Positions 27,561-37,432 of a stretch of 64,000 bases of DNA are shown here, one piece after another. The notes beneath the pieces were generated by a model that ran no database searches, was not told where the DNA came from, and saw only the letters and a list, made by a program, of their open reading frames with translations. The stretch spans positions 66,277-130,276 of the forward strand of contig MLAK01000100.1 of NCBI GenBank assembly GCA_001839685.1. The letters are read 5' to 3'. Position 1 is the stretch's first letter, and every line of letters begins with the position of its first letter. A program made the position numbers and the translations under genes. Origin of the DNA: Tritrichomonas foetus. Lineage: Eukaryota; Parabasalia; Tritrichomonadida; Tritrichomonadidae.

Positions 27561-28793
27561 TTATGATTCTTGTGGGAAATGAAGACTCTGTAGATATGAA
27601 ACAAGATCCGGAATTTCTTTCAGAGCCATATCATACATCTCCTTCATTGATAATTTCGAGTTTCCACTCACTGACGCGTAATGTTCCACTTTAATGATAT
27701 TCATACAAACTGAGAATTCTCGCGCATTATGCATCACAATATCTCGCAAATTTTCTTCGCGTGTGAATAAATCGTGTGCATTAATTGCCATATTTTGGAA
27801 ATCGTCTGACGATGGCCCAGCATTGAGTATATTTAATACACTATTATAAACAAGTGTATTAGGTGGAAATTGCGGCTTTTTAGCTTCATTTGAAACCGAT
27901 AAAATTTCAGGCATAGCTCTTGTTAATGTTTCATGTATTTTTTCGTACACTTCTTGTGGTATATTTGGATCTGCAAGTAAATAAAAAACAACAGATTCAT
28001 GCTGAAATTTCAAAAGGAGGGTTTCAATCACGTCTGATTCTGGAATTTCCGAAATTGATCCGGGAAACTCTAATAAATATTTTCTGTCTTCTTTTGTCAG
28101 ATATACCTTAGTTCGTTTTGCATCTGTTGTAACGAAATCGAAAAACCGAATAATATCAATTGGACTGTGTGAAGCAAGAAGAAGCCCATAAGAAAAACAG
28201 ACAATTCCCCATACCTCTGGATATGTCTGCATTAATGTAACTTCTGTTAAAACCGTAGCAACATTTGGACGATGCCACTCAGCATTTGGCAAATTAGTGA
28301 ATGAGAATGGAAGAGGATCTGGTGAAGAAAGTGGCACAATAACTGAACATATTTTTGGTCCATTATCTTCAAGATATTTCTGGAGAATTTCGTTGGCTTC
28401 AAAGCCATCTGTTCCCAATACGAAAAATAATCCACGCTTTAAATGCTCCAACGCTCTGGAAATGGAAAAATCGCTGTAAATCGAAGGGACACGAAGAACG
28501 AAAAATAATAGAGATCCGTCTTGTTTCGCGTATGTTTGAATTGCGACTTTTGAATTTGACCATGACAAGAAATCGAGTTTTTTGCCTTCGAGCGAGAGTG
28601 AAGTAAACGTATAAAGCGAAATTAATACACTGAGAAGATGCTCCATTGAACGATCGGGTATATTCGATGGGTATTTGTATAGAAGTTGCTGTAAAATGAG
28701 ACTCCCGTCTTCACCACCTTCATTTCCTCGTTGGAATGGATTGTGGTGAAATACGCAAAAGCATGTGTATTTCGAATCCTGGTTATTATTCAT
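27561..28793 (-). CDS. longin-domain protein of the CCZ1/HPS4/INTU type
   Basis: The product has 410 residues. The N-terminus has the look of the first longin domain of CCZ1-type proteins. FCVFHHNPFQRGNEGGED corresponds to their F-x-Y-NP...EG-x-E start. It is followed by ILQQLLYKYPSN, a helix with repeated hydrophobics, and strand pairs such as SLLFFVLRVPSIYSDFSISR. CCZ1 pairs with MON1 as the Rab7 exchange factor on late endosomes, and HPS4 pairs with HPS1 for Rab32/38. The exact member cannot be told by eye. It starts 55 bp from the ATG of the HEAT-repeat gene on the other strand, which itself may act in endosome or clathrin-adaptor traffic. That shared promoter is suggestive of co-expression but proves nothing. 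Confidence 0.5.
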   Translation of the reverse strand: MNNNQDSKYTCFCVFHHNPFQRGNEGGEDGSLILQQLLYKYPSNIPDRSMEHLLSVLISLYTFTSLSLEGKKLDFLSWSNSKVAIQTYAKQDGSLLFFVLRVPSIYSDFSISRALEHLKRGLFFVLGTDGFEANEILQKYLEDNGPKICSVIVPLSSPDPLPFSFTNLPNAEWHRPNVATVLTEVTLMQTYPEVWGIVCFSYGLLLASHSPIDIIRFFDFVTTDAKRTKVYLTKEDRKYLLEFPGSISEIPESDVIETLLLKFQHESVVFYLLADPNIPQEVYEKIHETLTRAMPEILSVSNEAKKPQFPPNTLVYNSVLNILNAGPSSDDFQNMAINAHDLFTREENLRDIVMHNAREFSVCMNIIKVEHYASVSGNSKLSMKEMYDMALKEIPDLVSYLQSLHFPQES

Positions 28794-28848
28794 GAAATTA
28801 ATTTAATCCGATGTTTTTGAAATTGACCTTAATTGACCTACATTATAT
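28794..28848. promoter_or_regulatory. 55-bp divergent promoter between two start codons
   Basis: Only 55 bp separate the ATG of the longin-type gene (minus) and that of the HEAT-repeat gene (plus). The segment contains two TTGACC words (as attgacctta and attgacctac). On the minus strand it has GGTCAATTTCAAAAAC, with a TCAATTT initiator-like core. Any core promoter elements of both genes must lie here or inside the coding regions. Confidence 0.6.
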
Positions 28849-31800
28849 ATGGATGGAATACTTGAATCACTTTCAGGATATATATCGAAAGGAATTCTAG
28901 TTCCTGGAGAGCAAATCATTACAACGACTTTACTTAATTTCGAGAAATATGTTCCAGAACAGATCGATGACGAGTTATTTGAAAAAATCGAAAATATTTT
29001 ATTAAACGTCTTAAATATTAACAAAGGGACCTTAAGTTTTCAATGTTCGATTAGAATAGCAACTTGCTTACTCGCTTTATACCAAACAAGTTCTCCACCG
29101 AAAATATGGAATTTGTTTTTGACGGTTTCGAAGCAACCAAACCCATCAAATATTTTCGCAATTGGTTTTATTATCGACGAAATAGGAGGCTCTGCCAAAT
29201 CCATGATTTCAGGGCTTGCTCAAAAATTAGTCAATTCATCAAATGATTTATTGTTTCCTTCAATTTACACAATAAAGCAATGCTTTAAGAGAGATAGAAT
29301 AGATTTGGAATCATTATCACTAAAATCTTTCGCGCTTGCTAAAAAAGGCATAAATACTAAAAAAGAGCACATTATTTTAGCTTCACTTAGTCTTTTGTCA
29401 ACTCTCATCAAACAAAAAGATATACCACAGAAAAAGTTCCTAGCTATTGCAAATGATCTCTTAAAAACAACAACTTCACCTTTCATTATTGATCGAACAT
29501 GCTATTTAATTGCAAAACTTGCATATTTTCCTTTAATTGTGATTGAAAATATGAAAGAAGTCGAAGAAAAAGATTTCACTGTAGGTCAAACAAATACCCA
29601 AAAAAGTGATCCTGCAAAATCACTTTTTAATCAAGCTTTCGGAATAATGTGTGAATTTAAATCACGATTTTCCGTGATTTTGTATCACTTTTTGAATCTT
29701 GTTGATCCACAAATTATTTGCAAATATTTGCCTTTATTATTTACAACGATTAGAAAAATTCAACCAAGTGAGATTTCTCATTTAATGGAATTATTTGGTC
29801 CTGATTCACGGAAAGAACTTTTTGAATCAGTTTCAAATGAAAATCCACCTTCAACATCACAATTGAAATTGTTAATGGCTCTTCAATCGAATAAAAATTC
29901 TGTAAATGAGCTTTCTGCATTAGCAATGCAACTTGCATCATCCAAAAATACAAATGATCGAGTTATTGGTGCATCTTTCTTTTCTTCTTTAGCTGAAGTT
30001 CAACCTGAATTTGCAATGAGATATTTAGAAACATCAATGCTTTATCTCGCATTTCCACCTGAAGGTAATCCAAATCTTGAATATGATATTCATGGATTTT
30101 CTTTAATTGCTTCAAATATATTAAAAAAAATTGATGATAAAAATGAATCTGCAAATAAAGTAGCCAATCATATTTCATCATTTTTAGAAAGAGCTTTGGC
30201 ATCTGATAAATTTTTATCATCAACATATTTTGCTGCCTACACTGTAATGTCGTCGCTACCAAGTTATTTAATTCCAAGTGCACTAGTGACAGAATCTGTG
30301 AAAAACTTCATGAAATACATCAATTCCATTAAGCTAAACAATACTTTTAATGAAGTGAAATTAAAATTTGTTACAAATGAAATTACAAATTTCTTTGTGT
30401 CCCATGAAAATCATGAAATGACTCCACATTTCTTCTTATTTATTATGAATACTCCAATAATTCAATCAAAACAAATATTAATCTCAATTTGTAGCTCTGC
30501 TCCACATGTAATGGCCAATACACAACAAATTTATATCATTGCACAATCATTATTGACTTATATAATTAAAGAACAACCAAACTCAAGCTTCCTGAAGCAA
30601 AATATTAAAAATACCATGATAAGTACGAATGAAATGGTGAATTCTGCCATTCCTGATGATTTTAGTATTAATGAAAAAAATTACATCGAAAATAATAACA
30701 ATCATGATTTGAATGTGATAAGTGATAATAATGAATCTGTAAACGCAGAATTTTCTTTACAAATCTTAAACCATTTCCCTAAACTTGTAAATGCAATCCC
30801 ACAGAAAAACGTTTCTTCATACATCAAAAGTATTTTATCAATTCCAAATCGAAATCCACAAATGGTTCAAGCACTTTTCTTATCATTATGTTCAAACGAA
30901 GATTCTGTTAAATTATTATCAGACGAGTTTCCATCAATTATTGTTAATTTAATTAAAGATGAACGTGATTTGGTTCGATTACAGGTTTTATCTGAATGTC
31001 TTGGAAAATGGACTAATTCACATTCTGGTTTTCTCGCAGATATACTTCAATATGCCTTTAATATGAATTTAACTCAGAAATGTTTGGTTTATTCGTCAAT
31101 TTTAGGCAATGTATCTATTGATAACAATGTAATTATTCATATAATGAATGAACTTGATAATATCGCGCTTAATTCACCAACATATGCAATTTTTGCATTA
31201 CATGGATTATCCATTTTATTCCATACTTATTCAATTAGATTAGCAGAGATGAACGTTGCTGATATCCAATTAAATGTCATTTTATCACTTTTGAATACAC
31301 ATGAAATTTCACTTGAACCGTATTCCTTGAATTATATTGCATTATGTTTCATTAACCTTCTTCCTGTTTTATCTGCAGATGCAAGAAGCCTTGAACCAAG
31401 GATTATTGAAAGATTAACTCTTTCAATTCAAGGTTTCATTCAATTAAAATCGCTTTCATTTGCATGCCAAATTATGTTTCGTGCATTGAGAGCTGTTTTT
31501 GTCTTTGCTAAAGAAATTGCCACCAATTTAACAAATATATCATTTCCATCTTCAAAAGGTGCAACTAATATTCTTCAAATAACAGCATGTGGTGCTTTTT
31601 CAGATATGCTGAAGATTGGAATCAGCACAACTGATTATTTTGATATGGTTCCTAAAATTTTGATTCTACTTCAGCGAACACAAAACAATTTACCTGCTGA
31701 ATTCATTCAATCAATTGCAGCTGATTTTGCGAATCATGAGATCAACAACATATCGGAAAATACACCACAGAAAATTAATGATTGGGTTTCTATTATTAAA

Positions 31801-33684
31801 TCAATTCTTTCTACAAATGCATTACCAATTGCTGGTAAACAAACAATAGAAAGTAATGATTATGTGAAAAAATGTGCATTAATTGTTTCACAACGTATTA
31901 TTCCATTATTAGCAAAAGTTAAACCATTACTAGGTGAATGCCTTGATGATATAATGACATCAATTACACGAACAATTGAAACGAAATCTTCAAATTTAAT
32001 GGATGCTGCATATGATTTATTGTATGATGTTTTAATTAATTTTGAAGATTTTAAAGTTGAAGGTGGTCAAAGATTACTTGAATTATATGATTCACAATTC
32101 TTTATAGCAATACGATATGCCTTCCAAACAAATCTTTCACATTCAGGTAATGTATTGATTAGATATATCGATTATCAACTAATTAGTATTAAATCCAATT
32201 ATGATGATTTCAAATTAATTTTCAAAATTTACATTGATGGACTCTCAAGTATTAAAAAGAGTAGTGCTATTTACTTTACAATAGCTACACATATCTGCCA
32301 TATTATTCAAACACATAATTATTTATCTAATCTTATAAATGATTATAAAGAACAACTTATTGTTCAATTATGTGAAGTAATTTCAATTTCTATGGCACTC
32401 TGGAGATCTGATCCAGAAGATTGGGAACAAGTTTCTCAATTCCGAATTAATTATTCAAGTTCTTACTCAGATATTCTAGTTTCCTTTATTTGGCTTCAAT
32501 CCAAACTTGATAACGAAATTTTGTCTTTTTCCACAATTTACGATTTCTTTATTGACGAATTAAACCATGGTACTGAGTATTGGAGAATGGCTGCTGCATT
32601 TTCAGCACTTACTGCAATTATGCAATTCTCTAAAAATTCAATTGAACCCGAAAAAGTTGCAAAAGCAATTGAAGCTGCCGAACATGCAAAAACTGTCTCA
32701 CCGAAACTTGGAATTGATATTTTACCATCATTTATTAAATCATGCACAACTATTCGAAGTGATGATGGTAAAACTGCTTTAAGTTGGTCACAAATGCTTA
32801 ATTTTATACTTACTCATGACTTTGATATTGAATCTTTTGCCAACTTAATAAATGATGGTAAGCCTGAAGACCTACTTAAAAATACTATTGATTCAAGCGT
32901 ATTGAATGATATTATTCTCTTTATTAGAGCTCAGTTTGAGAAGAAATTAATTGATAATTCACAATGCATTGCTTTATTTACAATTTTATTAGATAAATCC
33001 AATGAAATTGTTCAAAAATTAATGGAATTCTTTTTGAGTCAAGACAGTCGAATTTTTGCACCTTTGAAATTCGATCTTTATAGGAGATTATTAAAACGAT
33101 CGAATAAGGAAACAGTCTCAACTCTCCAACTTCAAACAATTTCTTTGTTCGCTTGGACAAACTTCAAACAAGGTGGAATGAATTTGATAGCGCAAGTTTT
33201 AATCGAAAAACCGGAACTTGGAATTAATTTGTTCGCTTTTGACAATCTTAAAACCATAACTGAGCTTTGTCTTAATGATATTGTGAACTGTGAAGTTTTT
33301 ATACAATTTGTCACTTTTGGTTATCAAATTTATAAATTATTTAATATTTCACATCCAGATTTCGAAATTGGAATTGCAAGTTTACCTTTCAAAATTATAA
33401 ATAAATGGAGTGAAGACATTCAAAAAGGAAGTGATATTACAATGACTGCAATTATATTAATAAATATCATTTTAAAGGATTCTAATCGAGCTGTAAGAGC
33501 TGCATTCTCGGCAATGAATATTCAAGAGCAAAGAAATTCCATCGACCAAATAAGTAAACAAATCACCAAAATAGAAAATAAGAAAAAAGTACAAAATTTG
33601 ATGGTTTTCTCAAACGCAAGAAGAAGGACACAAGAAAATGATGATGAATGGCAGTCACTTGATGACAGTGATGATGATTTCTAA
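28849..33684 (+). CDS. large HEAT-repeat protein, HEATR5/LAA1-like
   Basis: The product has 1611 residues. Nearly all of it is paired amphipathic helices of HEAT type, with no membrane segment or catalytic motif. The tail is acidic (NDDEWQSLDDSDDDF). In the first 120 residues, IATCLLALYQ followed by WNLFLTVSKQPNPSN and IDEIGGSAKSMI lines up in order with the N-terminus of HEATR5 proteins (NLAALYS ... VFQTL ... GRMLG). HEATR5/Laa1 works with the AP-1 clathrin adaptor in trans-Golgi and endosome traffic. At about 2000 residues those proteins are longer. Other giant HEAT proteins could look alike by eye, so the call is moderate. The gene is uninterrupted over 4.8 kb. Confidence 0.5.
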   Translation: MDGILESLSGYISKGILVPGEQIITTTLLNFEKYVPEQIDDELFEKIENILLNVLNINKGTLSFQCSIRIATCLLALYQTSSPPKIWNLFLTVSKQPNPSNIFAIGFIIDEIGGSAKSMISGLAQKLVNSSNDLLFPSIYTIKQCFKRDRIDLESLSLKSFALAKKGINTKKEHIILASLSLLSTLIKQKDIPQKKFLAIANDLLKTTTSPFIIDRTCYLIAKLAYFPLIVIENMKEVEEKDFTVGQTNTQKSDPAKSLFNQAFGIMCEFKSRFSVILYHFLNLVDPQIICKYLPLLFTTIRKIQPSEISHLMELFGPDSRKELFESVSNENPPSTSQLKLLMALQSNKNSVNELSALAMQLASSKNTNDRVIGASFFSSLAEVQPEFAMRYLETSMLYLAFPPEGNPNLEYDIHGFSLIASNILKKIDDKNESANKVANHISSFLERALASDKFLSSTYFAAYTVMSSLPSYLIPSALVTESVKNFMKYINSIKLNNTFNEVKLKFVTNEITNFFVSHENHEMTPHFFLFIMNTPIIQSKQILISICSSAPHVMANTQQIYIIAQSLLTYIIKEQPNSSFLKQNIKNTMISTNEMVNSAIPDDFSINEKNYIENNNNHDLNVISDNNESVNAEFSLQILNHFPKLVNAIPQKNVSSYIKSILSIPNRNPQMVQALFLSLCSNEDSVKLLSDEFPSIIVNLIKDERDLVRLQVLSECLGKWTNSHSGFLADILQYAFNMNLTQKCLVYSSILGNVSIDNNVIIHIMNELDNIALNSPTYAIFALHGLSILFHTYSIRLAEMNVADIQLNVILSLLNTHEISLEPYSLNYIALCFINLLPVLSADARSLEPRIIERLTLSIQGFIQLKSLSFACQIMFRALRAVFVFAKEIATNLTNISFPSSKGATNILQITACGAFSDMLKIGISTTDYFDMVPKILILLQRTQNNLPAEFIQSIAADFANHEINNISENTPQKINDWVSIIKSILSTNALPIAGKQTIESNDYVKKCALIVSQRIIPLLAKVKPLLGECLDDIMTSITRTIETKSSNLMDAAYDLLYDVLINFEDFKVEGGQRLLELYDSQFFIAIRYAFQTNLSHSGNVLIRYIDYQLISIKSNYDDFKLIFKIYIDGLSSIKKSSAIYFTIATHICHIIQTHNYLSNLINDYKEQLIVQLCEVISISMALWRSDPEDWEQVSQFRINYSSSYSDILVSFIWLQSKLDNEILSFSTIYDFFIDELNHGTEYWRMAAAFSALTAIMQFSKNSIEPEKVAKAIEAAEHAKTVSPKLGIDILPSFIKSCTTIRSDDGKTALSWSQMLNFILTHDFDIESFANLINDGKPEDLLKNTIDSSVLNDIILFIRAQFEKKLIDNSQCIALFTILLDKSNEIVQKLMEFFLSQDSRIFAPLKFDLYRRLLKRSNKETVSTLQLQTISLFAWTNFKQGGMNLIAQVLIEKPELGINLFAFDNLKTITELCLNDIVNCEVFIQFVTFGYQIYKLFNISHPDFEIGIASLPFKIINKWSEDIQKGSDITMTAIILINIILKDSNRAVRAAFSAMNIQEQRNSIDQISKQITKIENKKKVQNLMVFSNARRRTQENDDEWQSLDDSDDDF

Positions 33685-34330
33685 TTAAAATACAGATAAA
33701 TTATATTTGAAATAAAAATGTTTATTAATAAAAATAGTGGGAATATATCCTAATGACTATGAACGTTTTAGTCTTCTTTTTATATCTTAATTTTCATTCC
33801 CTTTTATATTTTTTAATTTGTTTCATCAAATTAAAAGTTTAAATAATTTGATCCTATCTTATCAAATTATCCTAAAGATAGGATGTTGTTTTTAATGATT
33901 AACTGCATACGATAGCTTATTTCATTTAACTTAATGATAACCTCATCGAAATGGAATTTCACCCATAATTAGAAAAAGTTCTCAAGTTTCACAGAAAGTT
34001 GACATCATTGTCGGATTCATCATATTTTGGTGAATTACATGCGGTTTCATTGAATCTTATCTTTTCTTTTTCAAAGCTAATATCTTGTTGATTTTTTCAA
34101 TCAATTGTTGATTTTTAAAACACCTCATTGAAACCCTGCTCTCAATAGGTGCACCTGAAACCTATAATTTCTTATAGTTGAATGCGAATAAAAAAAATGT
34201 ATAAAGAATAAGACGATTGTTTTGCTAGATATAATATTGTTTTAAATCCAGTGGCACAAATAATATATGTAAACAGAAAGAGTTTTATTTTAAATTTTCA
34301 TTTTATTATCGATAATAAATAGATTCACAT
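33685..34330. other. intergenic between convergent genes, holds a repeat copy
   Basis: This includes the 3' region of the HEAT gene, a short ATAGGATG/ATCAAATTATC palindromic patch near 33850-33890, the repeat copy at 33902-34150, and AT-rich DNA up to the stop of the small membrane protein. No gene was seen. Confidence 0.5.
33902..34150 (+). repeat. diverged copy of the 3135-3414 element
   Basis: Words shared in the same order and orientation with 3141-3400 include actgcatacgatagct, tgataacctcat, a cggtttca/tgaatcttat block, ctttttcaaag, cttgttgatttt and cattgaaac. The right-hand terminal repeat is degraded and the left one is reduced to actgcatac. This fits an older, immobile copy. Identity was judged by eye. 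Confidence 0.6.
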
Positions 34331-34681
34331 TTAATTCTTCTTTGCTTTTTTCCCTTTCTTATTTTTTGGTTGAGGATTCTCTCTGATGGCGCCCGTTTTG
34401 ACCCAAATTGTTAATTTGGATGTCACAAATCCAAATAGGAAGCAGGCACACATAAGACCGCAAAAGTTGATCATATTCATGACGATAGACAATTCTGGTT
34501 TGTAGAATATTCGATTAAGTCGATTGATGTCGGTAAGTAAAAATGCTGTGATTAAGAGAGCGAGTCCAATTGTGACGAGAAAAGCAAACCTCCTTTCTGG
34601 ATTACTTAAAATTTGTTGAAACTGTAATATGAGGGCATCTATAACGATCTGTACGGTGTTCTTGATCATAGAGACAAGCAT
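34331..34681 (-). CDS. small two-helix membrane protein with ER-retrieval-like tail
   Basis: The product has 116 residues. Two hydrophobic segments (about 32-50 and 68-90) flank a short polar loop. The C-terminus is very basic and ends KKAKKN, which places lysines at -3 and -5 (a KxKxx dilysine-type ER retrieval signal) if it faces the cytosol. The N-terminal 25 residues are amphipathic. A second ATG four codons in is an alternative start. No family was recognised. The layout suggests a small ER-resident subunit, but that is inference from the tail alone. Confidence 0.6.
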   Translation of the reverse strand: MLVSMIKNTVQIVIDALILQFQQILSNPERRFAFLVTIGLALLITAFLLTDINRLNRIFYKPELSIVMNMINFCGLMCACFLFGFVTSKLTIWVKTGAIRENPQPKNKKGKKAKKN

Positions 34682-34913
34682 TTTCGATTTTTGATGTAAA
34701 TTTCTAATTTAACCATAAATTAACCTTTATTGTGTGGTCGAATAGTTTTTGAATGAAATCGATACTTTTTCAGTACATATTTGGCTCTATTGATGATCAT
34801 TTAGTGAAAAAATCTGATCGACAGCTACAAACTTTTTGAATCGAAAAAAAGTTGACACAAACATCGAAAAAAGATTTTTCCATGAAATGTGATATGATAA
34901 TTTGTCTTGATAA

Positions 34914-37256
34914 ATGAATGATATGGAAAATGGAAACATCATATATATTTCTAATATACCTGTTGACGCTAATGCCAACAGTATTATTGAACTTTATGGA
35001 AAGTATGGCAAAATTTTCCGTGTAAAATTTTTAAATCAATTATATTCTGATGATTCTCATGAAGAATGGGGAACTTTAGAATATTCTTCAGGTGTAGCAC
35101 TACTACAATTTCAAGATAACAATAGTTATCGTAAATGCATTGAAGATAAAGATCCTTTAATTATTAATGGATATGTTCTTATTAATGAAACAGATTGCTC
35201 AAACATTAAATCAAAATATAATAAGAGTGCTTTTGTATTTTATACATCTCCTCATATTAATTTTGACTTTCTGGTTCGAACGTTTTCAGAAAAATATTCT
35301 GTTGACTTCATTGAAATTTTATATCATGTTTCTTATAATCGTCCAGGAATGGCTGTTGTTAGATTTCCAAGTATAAAACAACGGCAAGAAGCAGCAGATG
35401 AATTTTGTAATTCTGACTTTTGTGTCGAATTACCTTCTTATGATTTTGAAAAACTAAGTTTTGATGAAGACGATATAATGCCACCAGTTATTCATGTTCC
35501 TGATCGAACTGCATATTACAACCATATACAATTTGAAAGATGGCTTGATTTTAAATTGAAATATCTTGATCAGCCAACTTTTAAAGTGAATTCGTTTTTA
35601 GCTTCTCAATTTTCATCAAAAATACGAGATCAGCTTATGAATATTAAATGTATCCAAAACCCAAACATTTTTAAAGTTTCTGTCACAACACAAGGTGATT
35701 TTCAACTTGTTGCTGATTCTCTGATGGGTCAAACTATTCAAATTACGCCAGAAAATGCAATATTTTTATTACTCTGTGCACAAGATTTAGGAATGGAGCA
35801 ATTAGAAAGTGCTGTGCATCAATTAATTGATGATTTTAATAATGAAGAAATGATTTTTAAATTCTGTAATGAACTATATAAAGCAAAACTTGATACATCA
35901 CGTCATGTTGAGTTTTTTGCTAAAAATTTCAAGACAATTCGAGGTTTAAATTCATTTAAAATGTTACCATTAGATATAATTTGTTTAGTTTTGGATTCTC
36001 CTTATTTAGAAATTGGAACAGAGAAATCTTATTCTGAATGGCTATTTGAATTCTATGATAAAGATGATTCAGCACGAATTCGATTAATTCCGTATATGTT
36101 AAAATATATGAATACTTTTGATGGGGAAAAAGTTCGCTCTATCTTAGCAAAACCTGGTGCCAATATGAATTCTTTACGTGAACCAATATCTCAACTCTTA
36201 CGAAGTGGTTTAGGTGAAGAAACAATCACAATTGATAAATTCCATACTTGTAAATATGATAAAAATTCTCCTTCTGATGGGATATTTGGTCATATTAAAA
36301 AAGTTTTTGGCAAACCTGTTTCAGAAGTTGTTGAGATTACAGGATCAAGTTGTTTAGCTGCAATTATTGATCCACAAACAAGTAGCAACCAATATTATGT
36401 TTCACCATCAATGGAAGATATGTGGATTGAATTTGATTTCAAGAAGCATCCTTTCATTTGCCATACTTATACTCTTAAAACGATTAATAAGCAAGATGCG
36501 CCACATTTAAAGAATTGGGCACTTGAAGGATCAATAGATGGCAAAAGTTGGATTATTCTTCATAGTGTTGAGAAAAACGATTCTTTAAGAGGCCCTGGAA
36601 AAGTTCGAACATTTGATGTCAATAATTCAAATAATACACAGTATAGATTTTTAAGACTTCATCAAACTGGTAAAAATTGGCATGAATCTTATCAATTACT
36701 GATTCAAACAATTGAATTTTATGGATCACTTGGAAAGGAAGGACTTTTATATTCAAAAGGAAAAGAATGGTTTGGCGTTTTTGATTATTTATCTAAAAAA
36801 TATAGAACTAATCCTGTTCATATTGGTGAAATCAAAATAAAATGTGCTGCTGATCCTTCTTTCCTTGTAAATCCAGAATGGTCAAGACTTAATGGAATGT
36901 GGAGATCTCCTGATTATCCAAACTCTTTTGTTTCTTTTAATTTTCATGACATAAAAGTTGCAATTGATATGTATACTCTTAAAACTTATCAAGGACCAAA
37001 TCACCCACAGGAATGGGTTGTTGAAGGTTCTGACGATGGAGTTTTATGGTCAGAAATTGACAGAAAAAATCAAAAATCATTTTCAAAGCCTTGGGAAGAA
37101 GTTGTTTTTACATGCAGACAACTTTCAAAGCCTTTTTCACATTTGAGAATTAAAATGACAGGACCAACAAAATCAGGCCAACATATTTTTTGGTTATCTT
37201 ATGTCGAATTTTATGGTAAAATATTCATCAGCAATACACCAAATCAAAATGACTAA
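34914..37256 (+). CDS. RRM - BTB/BACK-like - double discoidin (F5/8 type C) protein
   Basis: The product has 780 residues. About 8-88 is an RNA-recognition-motif fold, with NIIYISNIP as RNP2-like strand and GVALLQFQD at the RNP1 position (weakly conserved). About 97-165 may be a second, degenerate RRM. About 220-400 looks like the divergent BTB plus BACK region common in trichomonad proteins (TFKVNSFLASQFSSKI ... LLLCAQDLGMEQLESAVHQL). Two discoidin-type domains follow, about 430-600 and 610-772. They share wording such as YTLKT, W.LEGS.DG..W / W.VEGSDDGVLW, and end in IEFYG / VEFYG. No signal peptide or membrane segment is present, so these discoidin domains are cytosolic. BTB-F5/8C proteins are a large trichomonad family; the N-terminal RRM is the unusual part. 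The catalytic role, if any, is unknown. Confidence 0.75.
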   Translation: MNDMENGNIIYISNIPVDANANSIIELYGKYGKIFRVKFLNQLYSDDSHEEWGTLEYSSGVALLQFQDNNSYRKCIEDKDPLIINGYVLINETDCSNIKSKYNKSAFVFYTSPHINFDFLVRTFSEKYSVDFIEILYHVSYNRPGMAVVRFPSIKQRQEAADEFCNSDFCVELPSYDFEKLSFDEDDIMPPVIHVPDRTAYYNHIQFERWLDFKLKYLDQPTFKVNSFLASQFSSKIRDQLMNIKCIQNPNIFKVSVTTQGDFQLVADSLMGQTIQITPENAIFLLLCAQDLGMEQLESAVHQLIDDFNNEEMIFKFCNELYKAKLDTSRHVEFFAKNFKTIRGLNSFKMLPLDIICLVLDSPYLEIGTEKSYSEWLFEFYDKDDSARIRLIPYMLKYMNTFDGEKVRSILAKPGANMNSLREPISQLLRSGLGEETITIDKFHTCKYDKNSPSDGIFGHIKKVFGKPVSEVVEITGSSCLAAIIDPQTSSNQYYVSPSMEDMWIEFDFKKHPFICHTYTLKTINKQDAPHLKNWALEGSIDGKSWIILHSVEKNDSLRGPGKVRTFDVNNSNNTQYRFLRLHQTGKNWHESYQLLIQTIEFYGSLGKEGLLYSKGKEWFGVFDYLSKKYRTNPVHIGEIKIKCAADPSFLVNPEWSRLNGMWRSPDYPNSFVSFNFHDIKVAIDMYTLKTYQGPNHPQEWVVEGSDDGVLWSEIDRKNQKSFSKPWEEVVFTCRQLSKPFSHLRIKMTGPTKSGQHIFWLSYVEFYGKIFISNTPNQND

Positions 37257-37432
37257 TTCTTTTTCTTTTTTGTTTAGTAAATGAATAATTTATGCTCTTT
37301 TTCTATTTCTATTGACTTTTCTAAATATTATTCAGGTTGTAAGATAGATAACATCAATTATTGGTTGTATTGATAAATTATTTGCGGTTGAGGTGAAATA
37401 TTCTATAGAAAGACATCAATTTCTTGATCTAA

